Below are positions 1 through 6,413 of a stretch of DNA of 13,726 nt, in pieces (position 1 is the first letter of the stretch; every line of letters starts with the position of its first letter). The notes below the pieces were generated by a model, which saw only the letters and a program-made list of their open reading frames with translations, did not search any database and was not told where the DNA came from. The translations under genes were made by a program, and so were the position numbers. The stretch is from contig DCUS01000103.1 in NCBI GenBank assembly GCA_002327885.1, positions 11,872-25,597 of the forward strand, read 5' to 3'. The DNA is from Syntrophaceae bacterium UBA2208 (GTDB lineage: Bacteria > Desulfobacterota > BSN033 > UBA1163).

Positions 1-566
1 TCCATTTAAGAGAAGACAATGCAGATTTGAGATTGAGAGAGAAAGGGTACGAAATGGGGTTGGTAGAGAAAGAGGATTATCGAATCTTTTTGGAGAAAAA
101 AGAGGCAATTAAAAAAACTCTTTTTCACCTCTCAGGGGTTAGGGTCAATCCCACTAAAGAGAACAATCAAATTCTCCATCAATGGGGAAGCTCTCCCCTG
201 AAGAAAGACAGTTCCCTTCGGGAAATATTGAAGAGGCCGGAAATTCATTTCAAACATCTCCTCACTTTTGATGGAAGTCTCAAAAGTCTCCCGGAGGCGA
301 TCCGGGGGCAGGCTGAAATTGAAGTGAAATATGACGGCTATATCAAGAGGCAGATGGAGCAGATCGTAAGGTTTAAAAAATTGGAAGATGTCAATTTCCC
401 CGTAGGATTTGATTTCAGCCGGGTCATCGGACTCTCCACAGAAGTGACAGAAAAACTGAAGATGATCAAGCCCTACTCTCTCGGCCAGGCCTCCAGAATC
501 TCAGGAGTCACGCCGGCGGCTATCTCCATCCTCATGGTGAACCTGAAAAAACAGGGGTATTTATGA
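1..566 (+). CDS. mnmG: MnmG (GidA), C-terminal part, 5' end outside window
   Basis: Partial gene: the frame is open from base 3, so the start codon and the FAD-binding N-terminal domain lie outside the window; about 187 C-terminal residues are present. The visible reading begins HLREDNADLRL and continues into EKGYEMGLV, a signature of MnmG just before its helical C-terminal domain. The end holds the usual features of that domain: YDGYIKRQ, the FPVGFDFSRVIGLSTEV stretch, and SLGQASRISGVTPAAISIL. MnmG works with MnmE to place a (carboxymethyl)aminomethyl group on U34 of certain tRNAs; the C-terminal domain contacts tRNA and MnmE. The gene ends in TGA. In many bacteria rsmG (gidB) follows mnmG, but here a radical SAM gene follows on the same strand. 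The family call is secure; only the 3' third of the gene can be judged. Confidence 0.96.
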   Translation, partial: HLREDNADLRLREKGYEMGLVEKEDYRIFLEKKEAIKKTLFHLSGVRVNPTKENNQILHQWGSSPLKKDSSLREILKRPEIHFKHLLTFDGSLKSLPEAIRGQAEIEVKYDGYIKRQMEQIVRFKKLEDVNFPVGFDFSRVIGLSTEVTEKLKMIKPYSLGQASRISGVTPAAISILMVNLKKQGYL

Positions 567-708
567 GTTTAGAGCGCTTACCGGTGGTTGCCTATTAACC
601 TTAACGTTAAAAAGGGAGGCAAGTGTGCTTCCAATCCCTTATAATTGCGGATTTTTTTAGGGTCGATGGGTAACCTCTGACCGAAGATCAATTGAAAATG
701 GGGATCGG
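567..708 (+). promoter_or_regulatory. mnmG-radical SAM intergenic region with hairpin and candidate -10 box
   Basis: This 142-bp gap has three visible structures. First, TTAACGTTAA (601-610) is a perfect 10-bp palindrome. Second, a bulged hairpin spans 612-640: AAGGGA pairs with TCCCTT, GG with CC and AAG with CTT around a TGTG loop, with one unpaired base on the left arm and two on the right. Third, a perfect TATAAT lies at 640-645, overlapping the foot of that hairpin, but no good -35 box sits 16-18 bp upstream. A run of seven T (652-658) follows a weak 5-bp stem (AATCC/GGATT), so a weak terminator reading is also possible. The region could be a promoter or attenuator for the radical SAM gene, or the end of the mnmG transcript; the sequence does not decide. 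Confidence 0.35.
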
Positions 709-1740
709 GTGAACATCATCAATCACATCATTAAAAAGAAGCATTTAGTTTGGGGCCATCTCTTGCGTCCCCAACGAGCGCTCAATTCTCTTTTGGCCCT
801 CATTTCTTTTAAACTCAAATTAATCAGACCTTGGGGACGGCCCCTTGCCGTGGACATCGAACCGACCAATTTTTGCAATCTGAAGTGTCAACACTGTCAG
901 GTCTCCCATTGGCGGAAACCAAAAAAATGTCTGACCATGGATGATTTTAACTCCTGGATAAAACAATTCAAGACGGCGATCCGAATCAAACTCCAGGGCA
1001 TGGGAGAACCGCTTTTAAATAAGGAACTCCCGGCCATCATCAGACAACTTGAAAGAGAAAAATTTTATATTGAAGTAGTCTCAAACGGGACCATCATGAC
1101 CGAAGAACTATCTAAGGTGATCACCCAGACCCGTCACTTCGGTATCACCATCAGCTTTGACGGCGCGGATAAAGAGACGTTTGAGAGCATTCGTGTCGGC
1201 AGCGATTTTGATGAAATCAAAGGCAACTTAAAGATGCTGATTCAGGCAAAACCCAGGATTTCCAAAGTTTCCGCCTCCATGGTTGGCGTTGAAGAGAATA
1301 AAGAACAGATCAAAGCAACGATCGAATTGTTAGGGGATCTTGGCATTGATGAGTTCATTCTACAACTCGTCGTGATCAACTTCGGCCAGGATTCACTGGA
1401 CGAGGTCACGGTTGGACATCGCATCAAAATAAAAAACCAACCCGATCTGTTTAAAACCGATCTTTATGAAACGGCTAAGCAAAAAGGGCTAAAAATGGAA
1501 ATCATCGACACCTTATTCGACGAGGAAAACCCCTGTCCCTGGCCATGGTTGGGGACATATATCGATACGGAGGGCTATGTCATCCCATGTTGCCACGTCG
1601 CCAATGCTGAGATTTGTAATTTTGGAAATTTAAATCAGAAGGATTTTCGGACGATATGGCATTCCAAAGAATACCAGCGCTTAAGAGAACAGATCAAGAA
1701 TCACAGAATTCCAAATTTTTGCCGCAGTTGTTATAAATGA
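709..1740 (+). CDS. Radical SAM/SPASM-domain protein
   Basis: A 343-residue radical SAM enzyme of unknown substrate. The [4Fe-4S] cluster motif CNLKCQHC (C56, C60, C63) follows EPTNF, and GMGEP near residues 97-101 fits the SAM-binding strand that follows in this superfamily. The C-terminal part looks like a shortened SPASM/twitch region for an auxiliary cluster: CPWPW (C276), then IPCCHVANAEIC (C294, C295, C303), FGNLNQKDFRTIW, and a final CRSC (C338, C341) that ends the protein. The start is GTG at 709; the only ATG nearby (698) opens a frame that stops at once. The Shine-Dalgarno is weak. Enzymes of this shape modify peptides or small molecules, and related proteins occur near glycan clusters, but no precursor peptide is visible here. 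The gene converges on the GNAT gene with only 11 bp between stop codons. Class is secure, substrate unknown. Confidence 0.9.
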   Translation: MNIINHIIKKKHLVWGHLLRPQRALNSLLALISFKLKLIRPWGRPLAVDIEPTNFCNLKCQHCQVSHWRKPKKCLTMDDFNSWIKQFKTAIRIKLQGMGEPLLNKELPAIIRQLEREKFYIEVVSNGTIMTEELSKVITQTRHFGITISFDGADKETFESIRVGSDFDEIKGNLKMLIQAKPRISKVSASMVGVEENKEQIKATIELLGDLGIDEFILQLVVINFGQDSLDEVTVGHRIKIKNQPDLFKTDLYETAKQKGLKMEIIDTLFDEENPCPWPWLGTYIDTEGYVIPCCHVANAEICNFGNLNQKDFRTIWHSKEYQRLREQIKNHRIPNFCRSCYK

Positions 1741-1751
1741 CCTCACTCTGT

Positions 1752-2204
1752 TTAACCGACCTCTTTCAACACCGCTACCTCATCGCAATCCGGAAATTTC
1801 ACACAATTCAGGCAATCGGTCCAGATTTTATGAGGAAGCACCCCCTTATCCACTTTCTTAAAACCCAATCTCCCAAAAAATTCGGTTTCATAAGTCAGCG
1901 CAAAAACCCTCTTCACCCCTAACCTCCTTGACTCTTCCAAACAGGCCTTTACCAGCTTTGCGCCAATCCCTTTGTTCTGCTCCTCCTCCCGCACCGCCAA
2001 GGATCGTATCTCTGCCAGATCATCCCAGCAGATATGGAGGGCGCAGATGCCTACAACCTTCCGATTCCGGAGAAAGACAAAAAAATCCCGGAGATGGTCG
2101 TAGAGTTCGCTCAGGGACCTTGGGAGAATCACTCCCCGAGGGGCAAAAAGTTTAATTAAGCGCTGAATCTCCTGGATGTCACCCATTTTGGCTTTTCGTA
2201 TCAT
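1752..2204 (-). CDS. GNAT acetyltransferase, ArgA-like short form
   Basis: A 150-residue single-domain GNAT protein. The acetyl-CoA binding motif A appears as VREEEQNKGIGAKLV (residues 71-85, Q/RxxGxG type), with the C-terminal FFGRLGFKKV motif at 109-118. The tail LPHKIWTDCLNC continues to PDC (C131, C134, C140), which is typical of the short stand-alone N-acetylglutamate synthase-like proteins of Desulfobacterota-type bacteria. These would acetylate glutamate at the first step of arginine synthesis and lack the kinase-like domain of classical ArgA. The start ATG follows recN by 14 bp, with a good AGGAG site six bases upstream, so it is probably co-transcribed with recN. The GNAT fold is certain. 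The glutamate substrate is inferred from tail similarity only, so no gene symbol is given. Confidence 0.88.
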   Translation of the reverse strand: MIRKAKMGDIQEIQRLIKLFAPRGVILPRSLSELYDHLRDFFVFLRNRKVVGICALHICWDDLAEIRSLAVREEEQNKGIGAKLVKACLEESRRLGVKRVFALTYETEFFGRLGFKKVDKGVLPHKIWTDCLNCVKFPDCDEVAVLKEVG

Positions 2205-2218
2205 TTTTCACTCCTCTA

Positions 2219-3898
2219 CTACGGTCTCTTGGCATTTTCAATCATCTCTTTTGCATGGGCTCTGGTTTTTTCTGTCACCTTCACCCCTCCCAGCATCCTG
2301 GCAATTTCATCCACGATTGCCTCCTGGTCCAATCGATCCACTGAAGTAAGGGTCCTGCCAGCTTTCACCTCTTTCCTCACACTGTGGTGTTGGTCGGCAA
2401 AAGAGGCAATTTGGGGAAGATGTGTAACACAGATGACCTGATGATGCCGGGAAAGTTCTCTCAATTTTTTCCCGACCACCTCTGCCATGGCCCCCCCAAT
2501 TCCAGAATCCACCTCATCAAAGATGAGAACCTGTTTTCCGCCCACCTTCGCTAAGATTCTTTTCATAGCCAACATCATCCGTGAGAGTTCCCCCCCGGAT
2601 GCAATTTTTGCCAGGGGCTTTACTTCCTCCCCGACATTCGGTGAGATGAGAAACTCCACCCCATCCACTCCTTTCGGAGAAAGGGGCAAGGGGTCCATAT
2701 GGATTTCAAAAACGGTTTTCTTCATTCCCAAAGAGCTCAACTCTTTTTCGACAGATTTTTTTAACTCCAAGGCGACCTTCTTTCTTGCATCCGAAAGTTT
2801 CCCCGCCAAACCGTTCACGGTCTGCCGGAGGGGACTCAAACGGCTTTCCAACTGGAGGAGCCTCTCTTCGTCGGAAGTGAATGATTTCAATGCCTCATCC
2901 GTCCGATGTTTAAAGGAGAAAATCTCCTTGATGGTCGAACCATATTTTCTTTTCAGGCGATCGATCTCCTCTAACCGGCTCTCAATCTCTTCAAGCCTCA
3001 TCGGATTGATTTCCACTCTTCTCGAATATTCTCTCAGGGTAAGCGTGATATCCTCCAATTGAATAAGAGTGGATTCAAGGGCTTTCAAGGACTGGGAAAG
3101 GGAAGGATCGATCGCTATCACCTCCCTGCCCTGGTTGACGATCCTCTGAATCCTTTCGATGGCTGAACCTTCTCCCGAATAGATCGTTTCTTCAGAAACA
3201 TGGGCAAAATCCATCAACTTCTTTGCATGGTTGAGTATCCCCCGTTCTTCCTTCAAAGACTCCTCCTCACCGGGTTGAATCCCTGAAGCCTCGATCTCCC
3301 TGGACTGGAAGGCCATCAACTCCCGTTCTTTCGTTCTTCTTTCTTTATCTGCTCGTATCCTTTCCACCTCTTCGGCTAATGAGACAAATTCCTGGTACTG
3401 TTTTTGAAATTCTTCCCGAAGTCCGAGCAATCCCCCAAATTCATCGAGAATATCGACATGGGTCTCCACCCGCTGCAGGGACTGATGTTCATGTTGTCCA
3501 TAGATGCTGAGGAGGCCCTCTCCGGCTTCGGATAGCACTCCAAGGGTGGCCAGACTCCCATTCATGAACACCTTTCCCCTACCCGACCGGGAGATGACCC
3601 GTCGGATCAAGAGCAATTTTTCTTCTCCCTCGCCCCGCAAATGTGAGACTTTATCCTTCAATCTCTCCTTGATCTCAGCATTTCCAGAGATGTCGAAGAT
3701 CGCCTCAACGATTGCCTCTTCTTCTGAACTCCGAATCCATTCCTCAGAGGCTTTATCTCCCAAGAGAAGGTGGACCGCATTGAGGATGATGGATTTCCCC
3801 GCTCCGGTCTCACCGGTTAGGATATTCAAGCCTTTTGAGAAAGATAAACTTAACTCGTCAATGATCGCAAAATTCTTTATTCGAAGTTCGAGCAACAT
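2219..3898 (-). CDS. recN: DNA repair protein RecN
   Basis: A 559-residue SMC-like ATPase of normal RecN length. RecN acts in the cytoplasm on the nucleoid, gathering DNA ends during double-strand break repair with RecA. Domains in order: N-terminal ATPase half with Walker A GETGAGKS (residues 29-36) and the IYGQHEHQSL segment near 132-141 typical of RecN; a long coiled-coil middle (about 155-390) rich in E, K, R and L; and the C-terminal ATPase half with the ABC signature SGGELSR (434-440), Walker B VLIFDEVDSGIGG (457-469) and THLPQIA (492-498). The ATG start is 12 bp from the edge of a repeat array and has only a weak AGGG upstream. The stop is a double TAG TAG. NadK and recN are commonly adjacent; here they are separated by the four-helix-bundle gene and its repeats. 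All key residues are intact. Confidence 0.97.
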   Translation of the reverse strand: MLLELRIKNFAIIDELSLSFSKGLNILTGETGAGKSIILNAVHLLLGDKASEEWIRSSEEEAIVEAIFDISGNAEIKERLKDKVSHLRGEGEEKLLLIRRVISRSGRGKVFMNGSLATLGVLSEAGEGLLSIYGQHEHQSLQRVETHVDILDEFGGLLGLREEFQKQYQEFVSLAEEVERIRADKERRTKERELMAFQSREIEASGIQPGEEESLKEERGILNHAKKLMDFAHVSEETIYSGEGSAIERIQRIVNQGREVIAIDPSLSQSLKALESTLIQLEDITLTLREYSRRVEINPMRLEEIESRLEEIDRLKRKYGSTIKEIFSFKHRTDEALKSFTSDEERLLQLESRLSPLRQTVNGLAGKLSDARKKVALELKKSVEKELSSLGMKKTVFEIHMDPLPLSPKGVDGVEFLISPNVGEEVKPLAKIASGGELSRMMLAMKRILAKVGGKQVLIFDEVDSGIGGAMAEVVGKKLRELSRHHQVICVTHLPQIASFADQHHSVRKEVKAGRTLTSVDRLDQEAIVDEIARMLGGVKVTEKTRAHAKEMIENAKRP

Positions 3899-3910
3899 AA
3901 CCCTATAATG

Positions 3911-3989
3911 ATGAGTTAAGAGTTTTGAGTTTTGAGTTATGAATTGAATGATGAATAATAAAACTCTAAATTCTTAACTCTAAACTCAT
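3911..3989 (-). repeat. Heptamer GAGTTNN arrays in inverted orientation, 3' of the IVP gene
   Basis: Read on the plus strand, 3911-3940 is a 7-nt-period array: GAGTTAA, GAGTTTT, GAGTTTT, GAGTTAT. After about 20 bp of unrelated AT-rich sequence comes its inverted partner, ACTCTAA ATTCTTA ACTCTAA ACTCAT (about 3961-3989). The arms match over about 29 bp with a handful of mismatches, so a long hairpin is possible on either strand. One edge lies a few bases from the stop codon of the four-helix-bundle gene, the other 12 bp upstream of the recN start. The same heptamer occurs on the other side of the four-helix-bundle gene, which suggests one inserted unit. No T-run follows, so it is not a standard intrinsic terminator. 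Confidence 0.85.
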
Positions 3990-3992
3990 TTT

Positions 3993-4346
3993 TTATTGTC
4001 CCTTCGATGTCTTGACTATTGAGGTTAATATTTTTCTAAGCTCCTCCGATTCCTTTAGAAGATAATCTAACTCTCCACCTTTTGCTAACTCAGAAACTTT
4101 TATTAACCTCAGCCAATAATTTGATTCTCTCGCTTCTTTCAAAGCAACTCCCATTTTATAGGTAAAGTCCCTTTTGCTAAAACCACCTATTGCTTCCTCA
4201 ACATTGGCTCCGATGGATGTGGCAGCTTCCAAAAGTTGCCCTCCAATTTTTTGACTGGCATAATTTTTCGGCAACCTTTGTACAAATTTTATGACCCTTA
4301 CCGCAAATTCGAAACTTCTCTCTTTAATACCTTGCTTTCTTTCCAT
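3993..4346 (-). CDS. Four-helix-bundle protein (23S rRNA intervening-sequence type, IVP/Avd-like)
   Basis: A 117-residue all-helical protein of the PF05635/TIGR02436 family, first known from intervening sequences inside 23S rRNA genes and related to the Avd protein of diversity-generating retroelements. The family core is clear: LLEAATSIGANVEEAIGGFSK (residues 38-58), DFTYKMGVALKEARESNYWL (60-79) and a final Leu/Lys-rich helix. Members form basic oligomers thought to bind nucleic acid; the function of stand-alone copies is not established. ATG start; the last repeat unit before it, GGAGTTT, supplies an AGGAG-like ribosome site six bases upstream. The gene sits between nadK and recN on the same strand, is visibly AT-richer than both, and is flanked on both sides by GAGTTNN heptamers. 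No reverse transcriptase or variable repeat is near. Family call is firm; role unknown. Confidence 0.93.
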   Translation of the reverse strand: MERKQGIKERSFEFAVRVIKFVQRLPKNYASQKIGGQLLEAATSIGANVEEAIGGFSKRDFTYKMGVALKEARESNYWLRLIKVSELAKGGELDYLLKESEELRKILTSIVKTSKGQ

Positions 4347-4394
4347 CTTAAACTCCTAACTCTTAATTCTGAACTCTGGACTCTCAACTCTTAA
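4347..4394 (-). repeat. Heptamer AGAGTTN tandem array, 5' of the IVP gene
   Basis: On the coding strand this reads as consecutive 7-nt units: AGAGTTG, AGAGTCC, AGAGTTC, AGAATTA, AGAGTTA, GGAGTTT, then AAG and the ATG of the four-helix-bundle gene. It starts only a few bases after the nadK TAG stop, so it fills nearly the whole space between the two genes. The same word with the same period occurs on the other side of the gene. The last unit doubles as the ribosome-binding site of the four-helix-bundle gene. Confidence 0.85.
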
Positions 4395-4397
4395 TTT

Positions 4398-5270
4398 CTA
4401 TCTTTCTCCCCACTTCAGCTTTTCTCTCAGCACTTCAAAATAGTGCCGGTAGGGAGATTTAATGAGAAGGAGGTGGCCTTCCGCCTTTTTGACCTCTACG
4501 ACATCCTCAAATTCGAGAGTGAATCCCTGTTGCCCATCCAGGGTGAGGATCACCTCCTGCTGTTTGGTTTTAAGCATGGCCCGAATTTCCACATCATCCG
4601 GAATCACAATCGGACGATTGGTCAGGGTATGAGGGCAAATGGGGGTGATGATGATACAGTGAAGAGATGGATAAACAATCGGGCCTCCTGCCGAAAGGTT
4701 GTAGGCGGTCGAACCGGTGGGGGTCGACAGGATGAGACCATCGGATTTAAAAGTAGTCAAATATTCTCCGTTGATGGTGGTCTCAAGGTCGATAATTCGG
4801 GCTAAGGCTCCTTTATTGATGACGGCATCGTTCAGGACGACAAACTCGGCCATCCTTTCCCCCCTTCGGATCACCGAAGCGTTTAGGACCCCTCTCTCAT
4901 CTGTAATAAAATCGCCTTGCACCACTTTTTCGAGGACGCGATATAACTCCTCCAGGGTAATCTCTGTTAAAAACCCAAGCCCCCCCAGGTTGACGCCGAG
5001 AATGGGGACATCGTGATCTCCCACAAGACGAGCAACGCTGAGAAGCGTTCCATCCCCACCCAGGACAATGATCATCTCTACCTTCTTGGGGAGTTCTTCT
5101 TTCCCGGTAGATTTCAAATGGGGCCCTGCCAGGGGAGGGTGGAACTGTTTCACCATCCCTTCTTCCATAAACACTTCAATTTTTTTAGCCCGGAACCAAT
5201 CCACCAGATTTCTGACAATCGGAATGGCCTCCGGCTTATTCTGTTTTGCAATAATCCCGATCCGTTTCAT
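4398..5270 (-). CDS. nadK: NAD kinase
   Basis: A 290-residue ATP-NAD kinase that phosphorylates NAD to NADP in the cytoplasm; length is normal for the bacterial family. The nucleotide-binding loop GGDGTLLSVAR (71-81, D73 as the expected catalytic residue) follows a hydrophobic strand MIIVLGG. GVNLGGLGFLTE (92-103), LNDAVI (146-151, where most family members have NE rather than ND) and the Gly-rich motif SDGLILSTPTGSTAYNLSAG (176-195) follow in the right order. ITPICPHTLTNRPIVIP and LTLDGQQ are the usual C-terminal motifs. The ATG start has a GGGGTGA site nearby. It is separated from the MetE-like gene upstream by a heptamer repeat array and from recN downstream by the four-helix-bundle element. 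Function is secure. Confidence 0.96.
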   Translation of the reverse strand: MKRIGIIAKQNKPEAIPIVRNLVDWFRAKKIEVFMEEGMVKQFHPPLAGPHLKSTGKEELPKKVEMIIVLGGDGTLLSVARLVGDHDVPILGVNLGGLGFLTEITLEELYRVLEKVVQGDFITDERGVLNASVIRRGERMAEFVVLNDAVINKGALARIIDLETTINGEYLTTFKSDGLILSTPTGSTAYNLSAGGPIVYPSLHCIIITPICPHTLTNRPIVIPDDVEIRAMLKTKQQEVILTLDGQQGFTLEFEDVVEVKKAEGHLLLIKSPYRHYFEVLREKLKWGER

Positions 5271-5304
5271 TGTTCACCCCGTTATTCTCTACCTGACCAT
5301 AAAC

Positions 5305-5383
5305 GTTAAACAATAGACAATGAACAAGGGCTCATGGCTCACCGTTCATTGTTCATAGTTCATTCTTCATCGTTCATCGTTCT
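5305..5383 (-). repeat. Heptamer ATGAACN array with inverted partner, MetE-like gene to nadK
   Basis: On the minus strand, units run ATGAACG, ATGAACG, ATGAAGA, ATGAACT, ATGAACA, ATGAACG, GTGAGCC, ATGAGCC with a strict 7-nt period. An inverted arm of related heptamers follows. The perfect core is ACAATGAAC (5317-5325) against GTTCATTGT (5344-5352), and it extends to about 17 bp with three mismatches. The first units lie inside the 3' end of the MetE-like gene and supply its last codons (N-D-E-R) and its TGA stop. With flanking bases the array fills most of the space to nadK. The word differs from the GAGTTNN arrays around the four-helix-bundle gene, but period and geometry are the same. No protein gene is enclosed. 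Confidence 0.85.
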
Positions 5384-6413
5384 TATTAAGTTGATACTTC
5401 TCTCTTATCTTTCTCGACAAATCCTTTAATACTTCGAATGCTTTCTCCACGGTCTTCTCTTTATCCGGATTGAGCAGATTACAGGTCGCTGGCGCCAGAA
5501 GAGATTGACGAAGCAACTTTTCTTGATCCACTCCTCTCCGGGAGAGATCTCCCCAAAAATGTTCAAGTCTTTCCATCAGAGAATCGATCGTTTCCTGCTC
5601 TAAAAGTTCGGGATACGTGGGAACGATTCCCCAAGAAATGATCCCCCCTCTGTCCACAAACTCTTTTAAGGAAGGATAGTTGACAATGACCACGCCACAA
5701 TTGAAGGAATCGAAGGAGAGGATTTCCATTTTCGATTTAAGAAGAAAGTCCCAGTCCGGTTTGGCACAAAGATGAACTCCTCTGGGGCCTGTCACTCCTT
5801 CCAGAAATCGGTCTAAATCCGCTTTCGCTTGAAACTCATTATACCCCGATAAGGCGCTGAAGATGAGCGCTAACCCGGGATCATCCACCCATACGAAGGC
5901 ATTCGTGTTCTTCCCTCTCAGCTCTTCGTACTGCTGATTCACTTTCTTCTGGATAAAGTCGAATAAGACCTCTCTGACCTCGTCGTGGTAGATGATCGAT
6001 TTTTGGTTCTCGTCCACAATCTTCAATCCCAAACTGATCGGGCTGATCATCTGACCCCGGATGGCGGAATAGCGGGAAAGGTCTTTTTCTAAAAAACGAT
6101 GATAGACGAGGGAAAATTCCTTCGTCAATCTGAAGGTCTGCGGATCATCGGCCTTTTCAAAGTAAGAAGGGAGTTCTTCGTAAAATTGGGGAAGGTTGAA
6201 GTATATTTTCTGGTTGCTACCGTCAATCCTCGCCCCGGGAAAATTTCCCAACGCCTGGACATACATATCTTCAAAATAACTGACCTTCGGGAGTTGTGGC
6301 CAGAAAGGGATATCCAGAGACAAGGCCACTTCAATCGCCCTTTCAATATCCGTATGGGGCATGATACCCATTGCGGTGGTCTGACAATTTGCTGAAAAAT
6401 TTAAAAAGGCCAT
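5367..6413 (-). CDS. Short MetE-like (cobalamin-independent methionine synthase C-terminal fold) protein
   Basis: A 348-residue protein of the UROD/MetE-like fold, about half the length of classical two-domain MetE and without its N-terminal barrel. The start resembles the family's ATGIGSLPH motif as TTAMGIMPHTD (12-22), followed by IPFWPQLPK (35-43) and MYVQ (50-53), which are frequent in the short forms. Candidate zinc ligands are H214 and C216 (HLC), D235 where MetE has Glu, and C311 (PATCNL). VDDPGLAL (176-183) matches the strand that carries VDEPAL in MetE. It may transfer methyl groups between a corrinoid or other donor and a thiol; the real donor and acceptor are unknown. The start overlaps the upstream stop as TAATG, with GGAGG just before it, so translation is probably coupled. 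Its last codons come from the ATGAACN repeat array. Confidence 0.82.
   Translation of the reverse strand: MAFLNFSANCQTTAMGIMPHTDIERAIEVALSLDIPFWPQLPKVSYFEDMYVQALGNFPGARIDGSNQKIYFNLPQFYEELPSYFEKADDPQTFRLTKEFSLVYHRFLEKDLSRYSAIRGQMISPISLGLKIVDENQKSIIYHDEVREVLFDFIQKKVNQQYEELRGKNTNAFVWVDDPGLALIFSALSGYNEFQAKADLDRFLEGVTGPRGVHLCAKPDWDFLLKSKMEILSFDSFNCGVVIVNYPSLKEFVDRGGIISWGIVPTYPELLEQETIDSLMERLEHFWGDLSRRGVDQEKLLRQSLLAPATCNLLNPDKEKTVEKAFEVLKDLSRKIREKYQLNKNDER

Noticed and set aside
698..712. ATG at 698 as start of the radical SAM gene
   Set aside because: It is out of frame and reads ATG GGG ATC GGG TGA; the GTG at 709 opens the real frame.
1928..2155. Plus-strand open frame inside the GNAT gene
   Set aside because: Pro/Arg/Ser-rich composition without family features; it lies opposite a well-supported gene, as do the other long frames opposite recN, nadK, the TPR gene and the glycosyltransferases.
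3911..3989. Intrinsic terminator after the four-helix-bundle gene
   Set aside because: The hairpin is AT-rich and no T-run follows on the minus strand before recN.
3993..4346. Diversity-generating retroelement (Avd) reading of the four-helix-bundle gene
   Set aside because: No reverse transcriptase and no adenine-variable repeat pair are in the window; only the protein fold is shared.
3911..4394. CRISPR array reading of the tandem repeats
   Set aside because: Units are 7 nt, degenerate and adjacent with no unique spacers; no cas genes are present.
5367..6413. Uroporphyrinogen decarboxylase
   Set aside because: The N-terminal MGIMPH motif, the WPQLPK segment and the HxC plus late Cys positions fit the MetE-like branch rather than HemE.
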